Assembly (NCBI RefSeq): GCF_028453695.1
Contig: NC_135777.1
Location: 8,793,714 to 8,857,713 of the forward strand
Origin: Augochlora pura
Taxonomy: Eukaryota > Arthropoda > Insecta > Hymenoptera > Halictidae
Length of the DNA stretch: 64,000 nt
Direction: 5' to 3'
The translations under genes and the position numbers were made by a program. Under the pieces are notes generated by a model. It was not told the DNA's origin, ran no database searches, and saw only the letters and a list, made by a program, of their open reading frames with translations. Positions 48,301 through 62,639 of this stretch are shown one piece after another; positions within the stretch are counted from its first letter, which is position 1; every line of letters starts with the position of its first letter.

Positions 48301-51300
48301 ACTTACTTTGAATCTCTTTGTGTTAAGATTCTGTCCTTGTCCTTGCGGATAAGGTGGTGGTGGACCAGATGGTGTATTACCATATTTATAACCTGGGCCA
48401 CTTGATGGTTGTTGTTGCTGCTGTTGTCGGCTAGACATCTCAGCACTGATGGGTAAGTTCCAAGCCTCCTCTATAGACGGCAATTGCCGTCTCCTTCATT
48501 AAAACAAAAATATTTGTTAATACGTGCATCATACGTTCGCAGACAGTTCTTTTGGTAATCGTTCATACAAACGAATCTCTTACAAAGATTGTGTTATATA
48601 TGGTATAAAAAACTGAAGATAATTTGAACTAAAAAAGAAACAGAAATATGATTCTTCATAACAGTGTAGTTAAACGTATCGTAATTAAAAACTAATTGTA
48701 GTGACAGACAAATACTTTTATTTCCAACAGGTATTTACATTTTGTACAATATTGTATCATCAGTAAATTTAATTTTCTTTGAAAATTTGAACTAGTACTT
48801 CTATATTATACAAATAATTCATTTTTATACAAATGACAACTAATTATTTATAGGTTCACCGAGTTATTGAAAAATGTTTTTCTTTTGTAATTAATCATAA
48901 CCTATAGACAAATATACATATACAGTCTTTGTTGCAAAATCAGTTTTCTAGTTTCACAATTTAATGTCATAATTTAAAAATAATTGAACGCCTTAGTACT
49001 GAGGGAATACTTCACATAAAATGCAAGTTTCCGATAATATATATATAAATATAAAATAAGTTTTAAACTTATGAGTTCTGAAAATATATAATTCTTTCCG
49101 CGGTATAGTTTTGAGCTGGACTAAAAAGAAACTTGCATTTTATTGTTCACTTTGTGAACTACTTAATATTTAATAAGTCTGTGTAAAAATCGAAAGCAAA
49201 TAGCTCTAAACATCAACATTAAAATTCAGGACTGTTTTTTTTATCAGCTTATTCACCAAGTTTCTTCCAGTCATAAATTATGGAGTGATGCAGTGACTCA
49301 GAAATTTGTTACTTCAAATAATAACGATCCACATTGTTATCCTAATCTGTAGTTACAGAAGAATAATATGAAATCTTATCTAGGGAAGAATTTACTGCAC
49401 CCCATACAATGATGATCCTCGCTATCGTCCCAACTTTAATTTATATTCAACGAAGCAGGGCTTTCGTTCGTCTGAGAACATGGAGTGTCCGAGTTTAATT
49501 AATTTGCATGGCTCTGTTGGTCAACTCCACATAATCTGACCGAATAAGTGGAGCAGTAGCACATGAACAAATTAATGAGTCAGTGCACGTCCATTAAGGG
49601 GTTTTAACAGTTAATGAATTTACTTGGCGGCGACGGAAGGCATCGGTGCTTGGCTCAAGTGACTCTGCAGGAAGTTTATCCTCTGTTGAAGGGATGGGTT
49701 CATCGGGGTGTTACCTCCGGACTTGGCGCCCCCCAGGCCCGCCAGTGAACCCGTACAATTTGGTGTGTTGTTATTGCCCCTAAACAAGAGAAAATTTCAC
49801 ATTTTACTACACGATCTTAGGACCATTTAAGACAGGCGAGCTTTCTTTCTTTTCCCTTCCACTTTTTCTTTTTTGAATGCTGACCTGTCTTCCGACTTAC
49901 GTATTTGTCTGCATTTACACATATGTATGTCCGTAACGCACCAATATATGGAGCGCCTACTATAGCAGAGTAAGAATATACAACAGGTACAATGAACAAC
50001 ACAAACAAGGGTGGTCATTTCGTTTCGTTATAAGCAGATGACTACTGTGAATCTTTTGCATTTATCTGATGGAGCATATTTAAATGACTTGACGATAGAA
50101 TGTGAAATGGTCTACTCAGAGAAATTGGAGAAACGAAAAATTTAGTTCTGGCAGCATAGCTTTCAAGAAGCTAACATGCTTTTGCCTCAGAAAAATTGAA
50201 TTAACAATACATTTTATGGTTAAATAAAGCCCAGTTAATTCGACTTAATAATATTTGCTATTTTTAATACATTTTATTTGAAATTGTAGATAATAATAGT
50301 ATTGGTATACATTTCTGGAAAGATACAAATTATATTTTAAAAATTGTAGAAGTATCAGAAATACCAATATTAAATACAATTTAACATTTAAGTGTAAAGA
50401 GTCAAGTTAAGCCTTTGCGGTCTCCAGCGGACGTTTTATTTGTCTTAACAAGTTCATTTTTTAAACACAGGTAAGCATTGGTGATCCATCTTTTTGATTA
50501 AAAATTCACAACTACCTTGAATCTCTGCCAAGTAAACGTGATAGTTTTGTTGTATAGTCTTGCATCGATTATGTATTCAAATTGAATGATCTCTGATGAC
50601 TTTGAGCTGTCCCCAGTGCTCGTTGTAAGTTACTTACATAAGACGTTCAAATGTTTTTGGATGAGATTAGTTTACGAACGTGCCAACAAAAACATTAAAT
50701 TCTTTAATCTAAACACAATTCAAGGTGATCTAGAACTTCATATAAAAGAGACTCTGGATGTTTCTTCATTTATTAAACCTGAGATGACTTTTGGTATCTT
50801 TTAAGGATCAAACGTTCATTAACTAGCTCGTAAATGTGCTGATATTTTTTTATATACCAGGAAACTATTTCAACATTTGAAACGTAATACGAAACTCAAT
50901 TAGAGAGTAATAATTAGTAATTGAAAATAACAACAAGTTATTGGATCCGAAATTTACAGAAATGCCAAAAATCATCTTTAAGTTAGTGAACAATGAGGAC
51001 CTTGTGCATTAAAAAGAAACTAATAAGGACTACAACTTAATTAAGGGCTGATATGTTAAAGTACGAATAGTGTAAGCATAATGGTGTACTCGTAGTTTTA
51101 CTGAGAGAACTTGAGGTTCATGAAAGGAGTTAAGGAGCATTAGAAAATGACATAGGTTCCTTCAACTGCCACCCAGTTAATTACGTTAGTAACTATTGAA
51201 CAGTCTTGACTGATAAACAACACTAGTGGTAAAGTTTGCTCACAGTGTTAGAAAGGTAAGAGGACCCCAATCAAAAATTAAACAGTGTGGTGCCTTAAGA

Positions 51301-52863
51301 GTGTGTTGAGTGTGACAAGTTCAATTTTCCCTCTTTCTGCTCGTGCATTCCTATGGAAGACCTCAAGTCCACTCGGTACATCTATACTAGGTAGACCTAG
51401 ATTAAGCACAGCTACATAGATTACTCTTGTACTGAGTAGTTTTAACGTTATCGGCTCTATAAGCATAATCTCACTGAAGCTGAGGTCAAGTTCAACCGCA
51501 AAGGATCGAACCTAAATGCTTTAATCCTAAATATCTTACAAGACTTAATCCTTAGGGTCGACCGACGTTAATTTAATTTATCGTGGAACCGAACAATATA
51601 CGTTATGATAGCGCAGCAAAGATCCAAACAATTGGAAATCATTGGTTTAACAAGACCTGCTGCTCAAGTGGTCCCCAATAATTTAAGCACCGCGCATATA
51701 AGTCACGATTAGTAGTCAGGCGTCTAGAAAATTATTGACTCTAAAGAATCTGTTCATTAACGAAAAACTTGTGAGACCATCAATTTTAAAGACAACTTTA
51801 TAAACAACTGTGCGTAGAACTTATTCGTTTAAGAAATATATATTATAAAGTATCTAAGTTATTAGCAAATATGTTTGGTGACATTCTTGTCAACTATGAA
51901 TACTTTGTAAAATGAATGACCAAATATGGTCAGTATCCCCATACCGTGGGGTTTACTTTCAGCCTCTGGTTATGAATATTTTGGCGTTTCATGTTACACG
52001 CGACTTTTGATGAATCGTAGGGGATAGCTTGGGCAACAACCATAACAAGGGGTACTCCAATTTAAAGAGAAAGAAAATCGTTATAAGCAAACATTCTCCA
52101 TTACATATCCAGTTGCATTGGGTGCAATAGAATGCCGCGCGTCGGTTATTTTACCTGGATGCGTTGACGTAACAAGCTAGTGCGTCTTTAGGCTGGCTAA
52201 CGCTTTCGTACAAAATGCCCAGATTAGTCCACGCAGCCGAGTGAGATTTATCTAACTGTACCGCGCATATATAGGCTTGTAGAGCGTCCATAGGCTGGTT
52301 CTGCTGCTGGTACAGAACGCCTATGCTGCACCACGTGTCAGCGTTCCCTTCGGACTTTTCCACAGAGTTTCTGCAACAATAGATCCTCGGCTGAGCAATA
52401 ATCGATCAATCGTGCGTCGGCTTACGGCCAAAAACAGTTTCCTTATTTTTGTCTAGGCGGTCCAAGAACTTGGGTTTCATTTAATTGAATTAAACTTGAC
52501 TAAGCTGCCCGTTGCTCGTTCAACTCGACAACCTTTGCCCTCTTCCAGAACGGTCGTATCTTTCGTAAGTATTCAATTTTCAATGATCTAACTATCATCA
52601 TGCCATTCAAGTTCAAACTGATATTGTTGCAACGCGAAAATAAGTGAAATAACCAGAATTACTTTCAAGATTACATTACCTGTAAGCGATAAATGCATCG
52701 TGAACCTTTCCAGAAGCAGCAAGGCAACGTCCCAACAGGTAAAGGCTTTGTCCACTTTTCGGTTCCGCCTCAATAGACTTTTGAAGGCAGTGAATAGCAA
52801 TCGCCTGCTTCTGCTGTCTCGTTATACCCAACACGGTGCAGTCAACCACGTGGTACATCCATC
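45379..52863 (-). CDS. Utx: UTX/KDM6A histone H3K27 demethylase, C-terminal nine exons (partial)
   Basis: Minus-strand exons, all phase-matched: 52863-52680, 52370-52155, 49779-49624, 48493-48307, 48223-47915, 47845-46406, 46334-46079, 46011-45674, 45591-45379; 1098 aa to the stop. The first two encode TPR repeats (GKVHDAFIAYR, ADTWCSIGVLYQQQNQPMDA). A Gln/Pro-rich linker follows (LQHQYRTMQQHQQQLRLQQQ). The large exon leads into the JmjC domain (KYAQYQASSFQESL, GNMLSHVGHVILGMNTVQLY). Fe(II) ligands His and Glu are in TPGHQENNNFC and the second His in NAGCVHWVQAVGWC. The C-terminal zinc domain has paired Cys in HYCGQCE and CMDCARK. The enzyme removes methyl groups from H3K27me2/3 in the nucleus, usually within COMPASS-like MLL3/4 complexes. 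The catalytic residues are intact. The start codon and N-terminal TPRs are not in the recognised sequence; they lie upstream, beyond 53 kb, in the gap or outside the window. Confidence 0.95.
48494..49623 (-). other. UTX intron (1.1 kb)
   Basis: AT-rich, without recognised features. Confidence 0.6.
49780..52154 (-). other. UTX intron (2.4 kb)
   Basis: It separates the TPR exon from the RINFLQSHLSQ exon. No additional exon or nested gene was recognised; a few short frames occur. Confidence 0.6.
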
Positions 52864-55800
52864 CTGGAAAACAGGAATAAATTAGTGCTATTGCAACGCC
52901 ATTATCCACGTATGCAATCTTATAATGATATATTTTGCATTGTTCTATAACCATAAATGAACGTACATAAACATTTTTCCAAAATCCGCACACAACTATT
53001 TGCAACAACTGCGTCAATTAAATGACGACTTAATTAACCGGACAACGTTTCTTGAAAGATATCGATCAACACTTTATAAAAACACGAATTAATTACTGAA
53101 AACTGTTGCACCACGGGCTTCTTTGGCCCTCACCACCAACAGGGATTAAGAGAGAACCGTCTGCCGACTACCGGAAATGCTTACAAGCGGCTAAAAATCA
53201 CGCGAAGATCTATGCACAGGTCTCGTACAAGAGATCACGATAAATTTGCGAAATAAGCAGGATTCGCGGGCAAACGATTTACGAACGATTCGGGGAAAGA
53301 GAAACGAGGGCGAGTGACACTGTTAACACGCGAATCAACACGGAGTAGTTTCCAGAGGGATGATCAACGTTCCGATGGATCACTGTGATTCGGGGACGTG
53401 TTGCTCCGACACTAGACGAGTACCGAACTGAATAGATTTTCACAGGTATAACCTAGGGTAGCCACTTTCACCCCACTCTCCCTTCGAAGCAAGTCTCGAA
53501 TTACAACCCTCAATAAACATTGGCGTAGAAACCTGGCTTAGGGTCTCCGTTCGACAATCGGGAAATAGAATTCGGACAATGCACCGTCAGGAAATCTGGA
53601 CCTTTCGTGGTAATTCTCAGGCTGTAGCGAGTGCAACAACGCTGTCTGTATTTTATTTCGCAGTCGTGCGCACACAGCTTTGAAATCGTTTCATGGCAAG
53701 TAAATTATTTTTAAACTAGCATTTTCATTTAAAACATCGACGCTTCATTTACTTCCGGTATATCTTGTTACTGAAGTATTTTCATTTCGAACATTTTCAC
53801 GGCTCTGCTGGGATAGCAAATAATTATATTGATTAAACGCATTTATCCGTAACTCGGCGTGATTTTATCTGTTTACATGAAAATTACATTTGTATTTTTT
53901 ATTGCATTTAAATTTAAATATAAATATAATAAAAATATGCATTATCTTTTATTAAATTTGGTATAAAAGAGAGAATAAATTGTTGAAGAGTAGAACGGAA
54001 CTTTTTTTTTGCCACTGAGACTGTCGAAGCGGACGTTTAGCTAGCTTATTCTATTAGATGGATGTCGGTTTACCGGGTAAGCCTGAGTAAGTGTCTGTGC
54101 GTGTATCCTTAAAGGCAGCTGTCAGCCTGTAACGGTACACCTTTATTTTTCAGCTCTTTCATTCATTATTATCTTCTGTACACAGATCTGTTCCTCCTGC
54201 GGAGGTTTGGAAACCGGGAAACAGGATGTTGGTAGAGCTGCCGGTACGAAGTTAGTTATGATTTCTTTGTTAATGTGCCCCGAGGAAAATGATTTTCTCT
54301 ATTAACGAGATTCTACGATATAATAGAGATAATAATCTGGATGCAGACTCGTAACTCCTGCACGAATATCTATTTATCTAGAGCGCATTAAAGTACTGCA
54401 AAAACGATTTATGCACGTAGGAATTCACAATCATCTGGCTTGTTAAATACAGAAACTACTTCCTGTTTGTGCTTTCCAAATAAACTAGTGAATGCAAAGG
54501 TTATATAAAAGTTTTACATACAGTATATCAATAAATTCACGTTTTTATATTTTAAGAGGAGAAACTTGCTCTTGTATAAGTTGCAATATATATTTTCCTA
54601 AGTTGCGTTCGTCGCAGTTAATTATACCTAAATCGCGAGCACACGAACCGAGTTATTTAATTCGAACGAATCTCGACGCGCGCAAATTTCGAAGAAGATT
54701 TTTTAAGGGCGCAACGCTGTTGCGAAGTTTTCCCGAGGCTTTAGTTTTCGTTGGGTTTTTGGGATAGACGTAGCGAGCAGCGCGATTGTGACGGGCATAT
54801 TCACGAGCCAGGCGAAACTCGTTTTCTTGTCGGATGATTTTTAATCCGCGCCACCGGTAATCCTTTTTATTCGAGCGTTCCGCGATCCGTCGACGGGTAA
54901 ACATTAAACACGGGTCCGTGTGCTCGGCGCAATTTGAAACGCGGTAATTTTTGCGTCTCCGCGCCGCTGCGCTCTCCAAATTAAACACGCGCCGTGGGAA
55001 AAGCGCGAGTTTCGCAACAAGTTATTACACAATCGTAGGCCGCGATGCTAAAATGCACGGCGATTCTAAATGGAATTAAGTCGGATCGTAAACACGCTGC
55101 CGGCGTTCGAGTGTCCTCGCTAGGTGCTCTAATTGTCACTCATTACTGGGACTCGCGGATGTTCGTGCAAACTTCATTCAGCAGTTTTTTTTTTCTGGCG
55201 AGCCAGCGCACGCGAGATTCGAACGGAAACAAGCATCTTTCGCTAGTGAATTTGTCTGGCTGCTAAAACATCCAGGATCGTTTCATACGAGCCGTAAATT
55301 CCATTGCGTTTTCTAAACCTTTACGTCTTTGCGGTCTCAAAGTCGCGTACATTCCTTTTCCTGCGTTTCCGTAGATAAGAAGCGGTGACAATTTATTTCA
55401 TGGTGTTTCTAACACTGCTACTTCTTTTTAATTGATCTCAAACGGAATTAAAAATCGAAGAATTTTTATTTATTTGAATACACGCATCTTGTTTGAGTAT
55501 CTCAAAAATATGCTAGAACAATCGATAAATAGGATTCAATGCGTGATATTGTTTTATTGTAAACAAGGTAGTTGAATGTAAATTATTGATTCGTTACATT
55601 GCTGTTTGTATTTGGTTTACTAAATATTTGTCGTTGTTTCATAACACCTTGAATGCCGCGTCAAACTTTGACATTCATCGCTATTGTAATATATTATTTT
55701 AATGTATAAACTGAATGTTCCTATGATATTTTCTGCAGTGAATTTTCACTTTCTCGTTTCCGGTGTCGTTGACTCAATGTCATTGACATCGAGGGAATTT

Positions 55801-57105
55801 TTTGAGTCCATTGTAAGGTACTCGTAACGGTTCTATATTTTTGTACGACTATAGTCTCACCACCACGCAGTCGCCACAATATTTAAAAATGTTGCGGTGC
55901 CCCACATTTTCTGGTTACAATATTTGTAGAAGACGGCTCTCGACAGAGAGTGACTCGGCTCGCGTAGAATTTCCGGCGGACCAAGGAATATTCGCAGAAG
56001 AGCACAGCGTGAAATTCAAGAATCGAGAGGCGAAAGGACCCGAAACGGATGACGATGATACGGCCGCGATAAAATGTCATTACACCGGCGCACGGCTCGC
56101 CCGAAAATTACGCGAAACCTCGAACTCGGATTGATATTCTTGAATAATTTGGATGCCTCGGAGTTTCGATGTCATTTCGATCTTTCACGGGCCAGTGCTT
56201 GGCGGATGCTTTAAAGTTTCGAGGAACCTCCTCAAGAGAAACCGCCTCTCGGAGACCGATTTTTAAAAGGTACTTTGCGAACGTGCAGATTTTTATGTGC
56301 AACCTCGGGACGTCTGATAAATGAACACCCAGCCATTTCCAAGATTACGCTTTTGCATACAGGCGATGAAATTTAAACGTAGATATTCGAATATCTCCGT
56401 CCTTTTCGGTTTCGTGGAGAAAATCCGAACAGATTGCGGATTTTTTGTATTAAGATCGTGTCGTTGCGATTTAAAACAGTGGAAAGATTGAAAGAATTTA
56501 GAAAAATTAATGTATTACTTTCAATCTTTTAAAATAATTTAAAAAAGATGGACTTATTATTTAGTTTCTATTTCTTTCAATTAAAGTGAACAATTTTCAT
56601 TTTATTCATGTTGCTAACATAATTTTCCAGATGTAACGTATCTGTACAATATCATGAAATATTAAAACATTGCAGCAAAACGAAATTATAGCTTCCTGAA
56701 GGATTTTATATATTTCACTTCAAGAATGAGTAGATAAACGTGGAACTGCAAGGAAGTAAAAAATTTAAAGAGCTCCAACAAATATTATTGCATTATGTTT
56801 AACTCGGTGAGATAACTAAAAAGCGGAATAAATATTGACGTATCTTCTCCGTATCTCGCAATTGGCGCGAACAGTTTTTACTTCGCATAAAAACCCGTGA
56901 GCTAATAGCAAATTTAAAAAGCAACACGCAATCAAATCAACTTTACGTGTATCCCCGTAAACTACAAGATCATGAACGTCATACACGTGCGATAGTGGTA
57001 AAAAATGGCGTGGAGAATTTCGTTCTGGGTATTTTGTCCATAAAATCGGAGATAGTCGAATTAAACGAGACTCGGATATTCACGTGTTTTCGATACTTTC
57101 TCCCG
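52864..57105. other. Upstream of the last recognised UTX exon, no exon found
   Basis: I looked for N-terminal TPR exons of UTX on the minus strand and saw none. CpG-rich patches at about 53100-53660, 54600-55260 and 55880-56330 contain stop-poor frames without domains. This is likely a long intron of UTX. Confidence 0.45.
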
Positions 57106-57205
57106 NNNNNNNNNNNNNNNNNNNNNNNNNNNNNNNNNNNNNNNNNNNNNNNNNNNNNNNNNNNNNNNNNNNNNNNNNNNNNNNNNNNNNNNNNNNNNNN
57201 NNNNN
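57106..57205. other. Assembly gap (100 N)
   Basis: Exactly 100 consecutive N, the usual placeholder for a gap of unknown size. Sequence, possibly including UTX 5' exons, may be missing here. Confidence 0.99.
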
Positions 57206-59950
57206 AAACTATATAGCACTACTTCAAACTGTTTTAGAAATATACATTACTGTATAGAAATATATGTCATTTGTATTGTTTTAAAGCTATTAAAGTGATT
57301 AGAAGATGAGTGAAAGTGTGAAGATATCTTTACAAACCGATCGTCGGTGTAGAGGCAATTTAGCCTCGCGTTTTACCCCGCGTCCGACAAATTGCCGGCG
57401 ATGATATCACAGGATCTACATGATCGATCGACTTGAAACTTGGCGCGTACTTTCGGTACACACCTGTCGCCATAACCGGTACCATAATTAAGTCAAAGCA
57501 ACTTTTTATTCCAATTACATAGCCCGCGGAACATTCGAAAATAGGCCACGATATTTATGGGAGGAAATATACAACCCCTGTGACAACTTGAAATACTTTT
57601 TGTATAATTTATCTATTATAATTGTTACTATGTATATACAAACATATCTAAGAAGGATACAGAAGAAAATAATGTATACGTATCGTGCGCTTGCTGTGTA
57701 AGTGATTTGATAAATATGTATTTGTTGTTAGCCATTATAAGACTAGAAATATGGTTTAGAATAGAAAAACGTTCGCTTCATTTTCGCGAAAGAATAGTTT
57801 GACAAGATAATACCAATTATACATCTCGTTATACTACAAACCACACGAACCGAACGCCTCGCATGAAATAATGTTATTCTACCTTTTCGAATTATTTCGT
57901 AACATAGAATTAGCCCCTATTCGGTTGTACCGCTAGTCATATGACGCCCTATAGATACGTATTATTATCAGCACATACATTATATACGAGTGACATAACC
58001 CAAAGATGGACAGGAAACGAAGGGAAAAATTCCCAGATAAACAGTCTATCATTTAGAACCTTCAACGGACGAATTTGCAGCGTTAATTAATTCGTCTGTC
58101 CATTCTATTCGCGTTTCGTCGTGTCAATTTCACAAGCGACGGATTCGCCAAGATGGGGGGGAGGGGGTCCGGTTATTCCGTGTTTTTGGTTGGACCATTT
58201 GCGAAACGTGCAGCATCGGTAACGATGGAAACGGGAGAGACGTAGCTCGAAGTGTCTGCGGTTGCGAAATATCGGTGTACCATCCCGAACAATGCGTGTT
58301 AAATATTTATCGACGAGCGCCCGCGGGGACACGCGTTTCTTCGGGGTCGACGAACGACCATTATGTCCTCGGAACAGTGACGATTTCCGATTGTCAGTCT
58401 CCGCACGACACCTCGCCGGCTCAAGAACCGTTTTCCCGTATATTTTCGTCGAGGTTAATAAAATTCTCCATCGCGACTGGCCGTCCTCCTTTCGTCCGAC
58501 CGAACCAGACGGGCATTTTTAGCTGAACGCGAATGTCGCCGTTATCATCCACCATACGGTTTCGAACTCAAAAATTCATATCTGTCGTTCAATCTCTGTC
58601 ATATTCTGACGCCGACAGTGCGGCGACGGATGGAACCACGGTTCCATTTGTGTCGCATTCGTGTCGTCTCCATTTAATTACTTTAACTGGTTAAAAATAA
58701 CGCTTTTCATACTATTTTCATTCATTCATCCTTTTAAATGGCTTTTATTCGTTTTTTATCGTGAGTGCATAAAATTCGCGGTCTATTTACGACTAAGTTA
58801 CACTTCTGAAAAGTTTCACATTTGTGAAGAGGCACCGGAATTGCGTTCAGGAATGTATAAACTCCAGTAATACGATGCAAATCGATTACGATAAGATCAG
58901 TTATAGGGGATGAAACAACGATCATCTATAATTGAGCGGATTGGAGTCATAGTGGAAATCGTGGCGAATCATTTTACTCGCTGTGAGAAGCAAAGTGTTA
59001 CGACAATGTAGAGTGAAGTTAATTTCTAGTAACTTTATAATTCAATTTCATTCGTTTTTAGTACACTGTAGATTACATTTTGCACGCTTTACCGACCAGT
59101 TACTCAGCCGTACATTCCCGTGAACAATATTTACGTGAATTATTTTACATATTCTATTTTTATTTGATTGATCTTATTCATCACGAAATTTGAAAGATTA
59201 TATAACAATGTGGGAACTTGCAGTAGTACAATCTAATACGGTTACCTCTCTAATAGATAACAAATTATTGATTAAACTATAAAAAGCCGATTTATAGACT
59301 ACCGGTCGGCGAAGTGTTAAGACGCACTTTCAAAATTATCGAAAATGTCGCGTCGCTGCGATACTAACCAAAGAGTTAAAAAAAGAACAAAGAAACTAGA
59401 GAAAGTTACTAACACTCAGACAAAAGTATTTTGTCAGAAATATGAAATATTATTATATTTGCAGAAGATCCAGTAGGTCACATGGTACAATAATTTTCAT
59501 CGGGCATCTGTGAAAGTTGAAGGAGGAATAGTGATGTTCGTTGAAAAAATAAGAAATGCTTCATGGTGACTCGATGAAAGAAAAAGTTTTAATAGGGTTT
59601 AGCAATAGAAAGACGAAGCAGAACAGTATCGAAGCCTTCGTGAAATGATATTCGATCAGAAAATCGTATTGGAACGAGCCGCGATCCGAGATTCAGACAT
59701 TCTTGGCGTTCGTGCTAAGGAGCAGCAGTTTGCATTATTGGAAATTTGTTTTCCTGTAAAAGGCAGCTGGCCGGAGGTATTTGCACAGCCCTTAAAGCGT
59801 TAAAAGGCTGCCCCGTCTCTCGTGTAATCGAATACCCGTCTCATCGAACACGCTGTATTAACGATTTCCTACACGTAGCAACGAGACCAAGCGCCTCGCG
59901 TGTATCGGCGGAATCATCCGAGTGTGTCCCATGTGTTGCATCAACAGCAC

Positions 59951-59971
59951 TTTTTTTTTTTTTTTTTTTTT
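59951..59971. repeat. Poly(T) tract of 21 bases
   Basis: An uninterrupted run of T. It could be the tail of an old minus-strand retroposed sequence, but no body was recognised. Confidence 0.9.
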
Positions 59972-61269
59972 CGTTGTTAAACAAACAAATCGATCCGCGC
60001 GCTAGGTGGTCGATGGAACAATGCCAATACATTCGGCGAACGAGTAAACAATTTGATGAAATACAATTGATCCTCGGTTTATTCCTTACAGAAATCGCTG
60101 CGCGAAAGTGTTGTTAGTGCGTTGAATGAATCTGCGTGGCAAATATTGATACGAGAAAGAAGTTCTGCCAATAATTCATTTAGTTACACGCGAGATTTCA
60201 TCAGATTATTTCTGCTTAATACACAATGAATTGCACGGATGCTGCATCTTGACAAGAATGAGTGGAATATCCGTCTCTCAATGAAGTCCAAACAAAAATT
60301 GTGAACAGATGTGTCGATCTAATTCTGGATAAACCAATCATTGTATTAGTGTGTTACTAGATAGCGCACAAAATAATCAAAACATGTCCAAATAAGCTTT
60401 AAGTACAAAATAACATATTGTCATGTGAAAATATACGTTTATAAAACATGTGAATCTTGCAACTTGAGCGGTGACTCTGAAGCATCATTAAGCCCTTGCA
60501 CTACAACAACGAGTCATTCTCGTGATAAAGATTTCATGGATGTTCCACTAAATATGAATATTATTAATTTCTTCTAAATTGAAATCAAATTGAATTCTTC
60601 TGTCATCAAAGTCTAGGAACGAAACTAACTAAAGACAATGCAAGAAATAAAAATTATCTGGCCCTTTGAAGGGAAATATTAAGGACAAATAAGTACTAAT
60701 CAACGCAGCGTGAAAGGAGATGCAGTGCAAGGGATTAAAATTGTTACATTACCTTGAAAGACAATTTTTATGTTAACAAAGTTTCAATTTACAAAATGAT
60801 TGAAACTGAAATTGGCAGTACCATAAACTAGAATAAAATACCATAAAATTCTATGAAAGGGAAAATACAGTAAAATGAAAAAATACTCTGCAGTGTCAAA
60901 TGGAAATGCAATACCTTAGAAAAATTATTTTATATTTACAGTTAAAATGGCTTCGAGAGCAAAGGGATAAATTGATTATCCGAATCTATACTGTCAAGTA
61001 ACATTAACAATCAGAGTTTAATGTACCCAAACCCCACCATTAGAGCAATAAAAGACTAACAATCGTAAAAAGACGCTGCAGAAAATGAATATCGCGGCCG
61101 ATTTCGCGCAGAAAGGTCTAACGAAGCCACATGTTCGGCGAGCAACGGCTGCGTTGCTGTCGGATCGATGAAAAATGGCGCCGGTTAAAAATTCACGGCT
61201 ATAGAACGGGCTCGCCCGGTCACCCGTGTAAAAAGGAAGAGAAAACAGGAAAAAAGCGGAACGAGAGGC

Positions 61270-61335
61270 GAAAGGAGACGAACAAGACGACGACGACGAA
61301 GAAGGAGAAGGAGAAGAAGAAGAAGAACGGGAACG
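61270..61335 (+). repeat. (GAC)n/(GAA)n trinucleotide tract
   Basis: GACGACGACGAAGAAGGAGA followed by GAA units inside a CpG-rich island. Confidence 0.75.
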
Positions 61336-61533
61336 AAACATCGCATCGGCTGGTGTAATCGCGTGCGTCGTGCGTACAAGTGCATGCGTGCCAGCGGTAC
61401 AGAAAGACAGACAACAGGAAACGGTCGGTGCGCTCCGACTTGTCACGCGAGACTCTCGACGAGAACCATAGCGCCGAATAAGCCTAACGACAACAATTGC
61501 GCGGGGACGAACGAGGCTAGTCGGCAGCGCCGG

Positions 61534-61576
61534 TGCACGTATGCACGTATGCACGTATGCACGTATGCACGTATGC
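61534..61576 (+). repeat. 8-bp minisatellite TGCACGTA x5
   Basis: Five exact head-to-tail copies of TGCACGTA; each contains the palindrome TGCA and an ACGT core. It lies in the CpG-rich island at 61080-61760. Confidence 0.9.
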
Positions 61577-62639
61577 TCGGTCGAGCGAAACAGCCCGACG
61601 AAAACCACGGGCCCCGGCTGGATGCCGCGGAACCACACCGGAAATAAACGCTTCCCGGCGACGAATTCTCGGCTGCATGATCGGCCGAGTTGCATTCGGA
61701 TACTCTAAGCGCGCTACTTCTGACCAGCGCATGTTCGCGCATTTCACTCCGTAAACCTGGCAGACGTAACGCGAGACTCGGACAAGTATAGGGTTATTCA
61801 AAATAGACTGTAGAAAGTGTTTTTTTTTTTTTTAACAAAAAGCAGACTATTTTTAATTTTATTGGTTTTTTAAAATGAACTATCTAGTATAATCTATGAC
61901 AATTACGTGTAAATGATGATATCTGTGGAATGATCACCATGACCACACTTACAGACTTCAATGCGAATAAATAAATTTTCTACGACATTTTGGCATGTAT
62001 GGTCGTTTAATTTACCAATTTAATTTCTCATGTTGTTTTTACTGCCCTTTAAGATCTGTAGACTCGATTATTAGACTGGGGATTTTGTGCATTTATGAGA
62101 AAAATGTGTCTATGCAGCACAAAGCAGGGAAAAGACTATGATAAAAACATTATTTTTGACCTACTTGACATGGGGAGAAAGGAAACGAACTTCTATTTTA
62201 CTTCTCTCTGTTGCAATCGAAGTAGACAATTTTGATTTTCCTCAAAGATCTATAGCCTATTGATTATATATGCGTCAGTGAATTATAAACCTTAATTGAC
62301 TGTTCTTCTTATCGAAGAAATCTACGCGAATTTTCATTTTTGAGAATTTTCGTACCAGAAGTTTGCCGCTTCAGCGAACAGAGCTGAATAACTTTTCTGT
62401 GGAAACGCTGAAGACGCGAACAAAGTTCTCATTGCACGCGGTACATACATCGATGAAGCAATTGGTGGGTGGTTGAATTTAATTGGTTCGATGAATTGTC
62501 TGTCGAGTAATGGATGACGCGGGTTCCAGGTACCGATACGAGCGGGGTGCCGCTTTATTTCAGAGCTGCTGGACAGAAGCCAGCGCGAAATCAACGTCTA
62601 TGCATATGTACGATGCAGTAGTGGGAAGCGAGCTATGTC

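Noticed and set aside
48106..48405. 99-codon plus-strand frame across UTX exons
   Set aside because: Antisense shadow of the Gln/Pro-rich UTX exons.
56947..57216. 89-codon frame running through the assembly gap
   Set aside because: A third of it is undefined bases.
61018..61801. Several overlapping frames of up to 225 codons on both strands
   Set aside because: They lie in a CpG-rich island; every frame is open to a similar degree and the proteins are compositional (Ser-, Arg-, Tyr-Val-His-Thr-Cys repeats from the TGCACGTA units).
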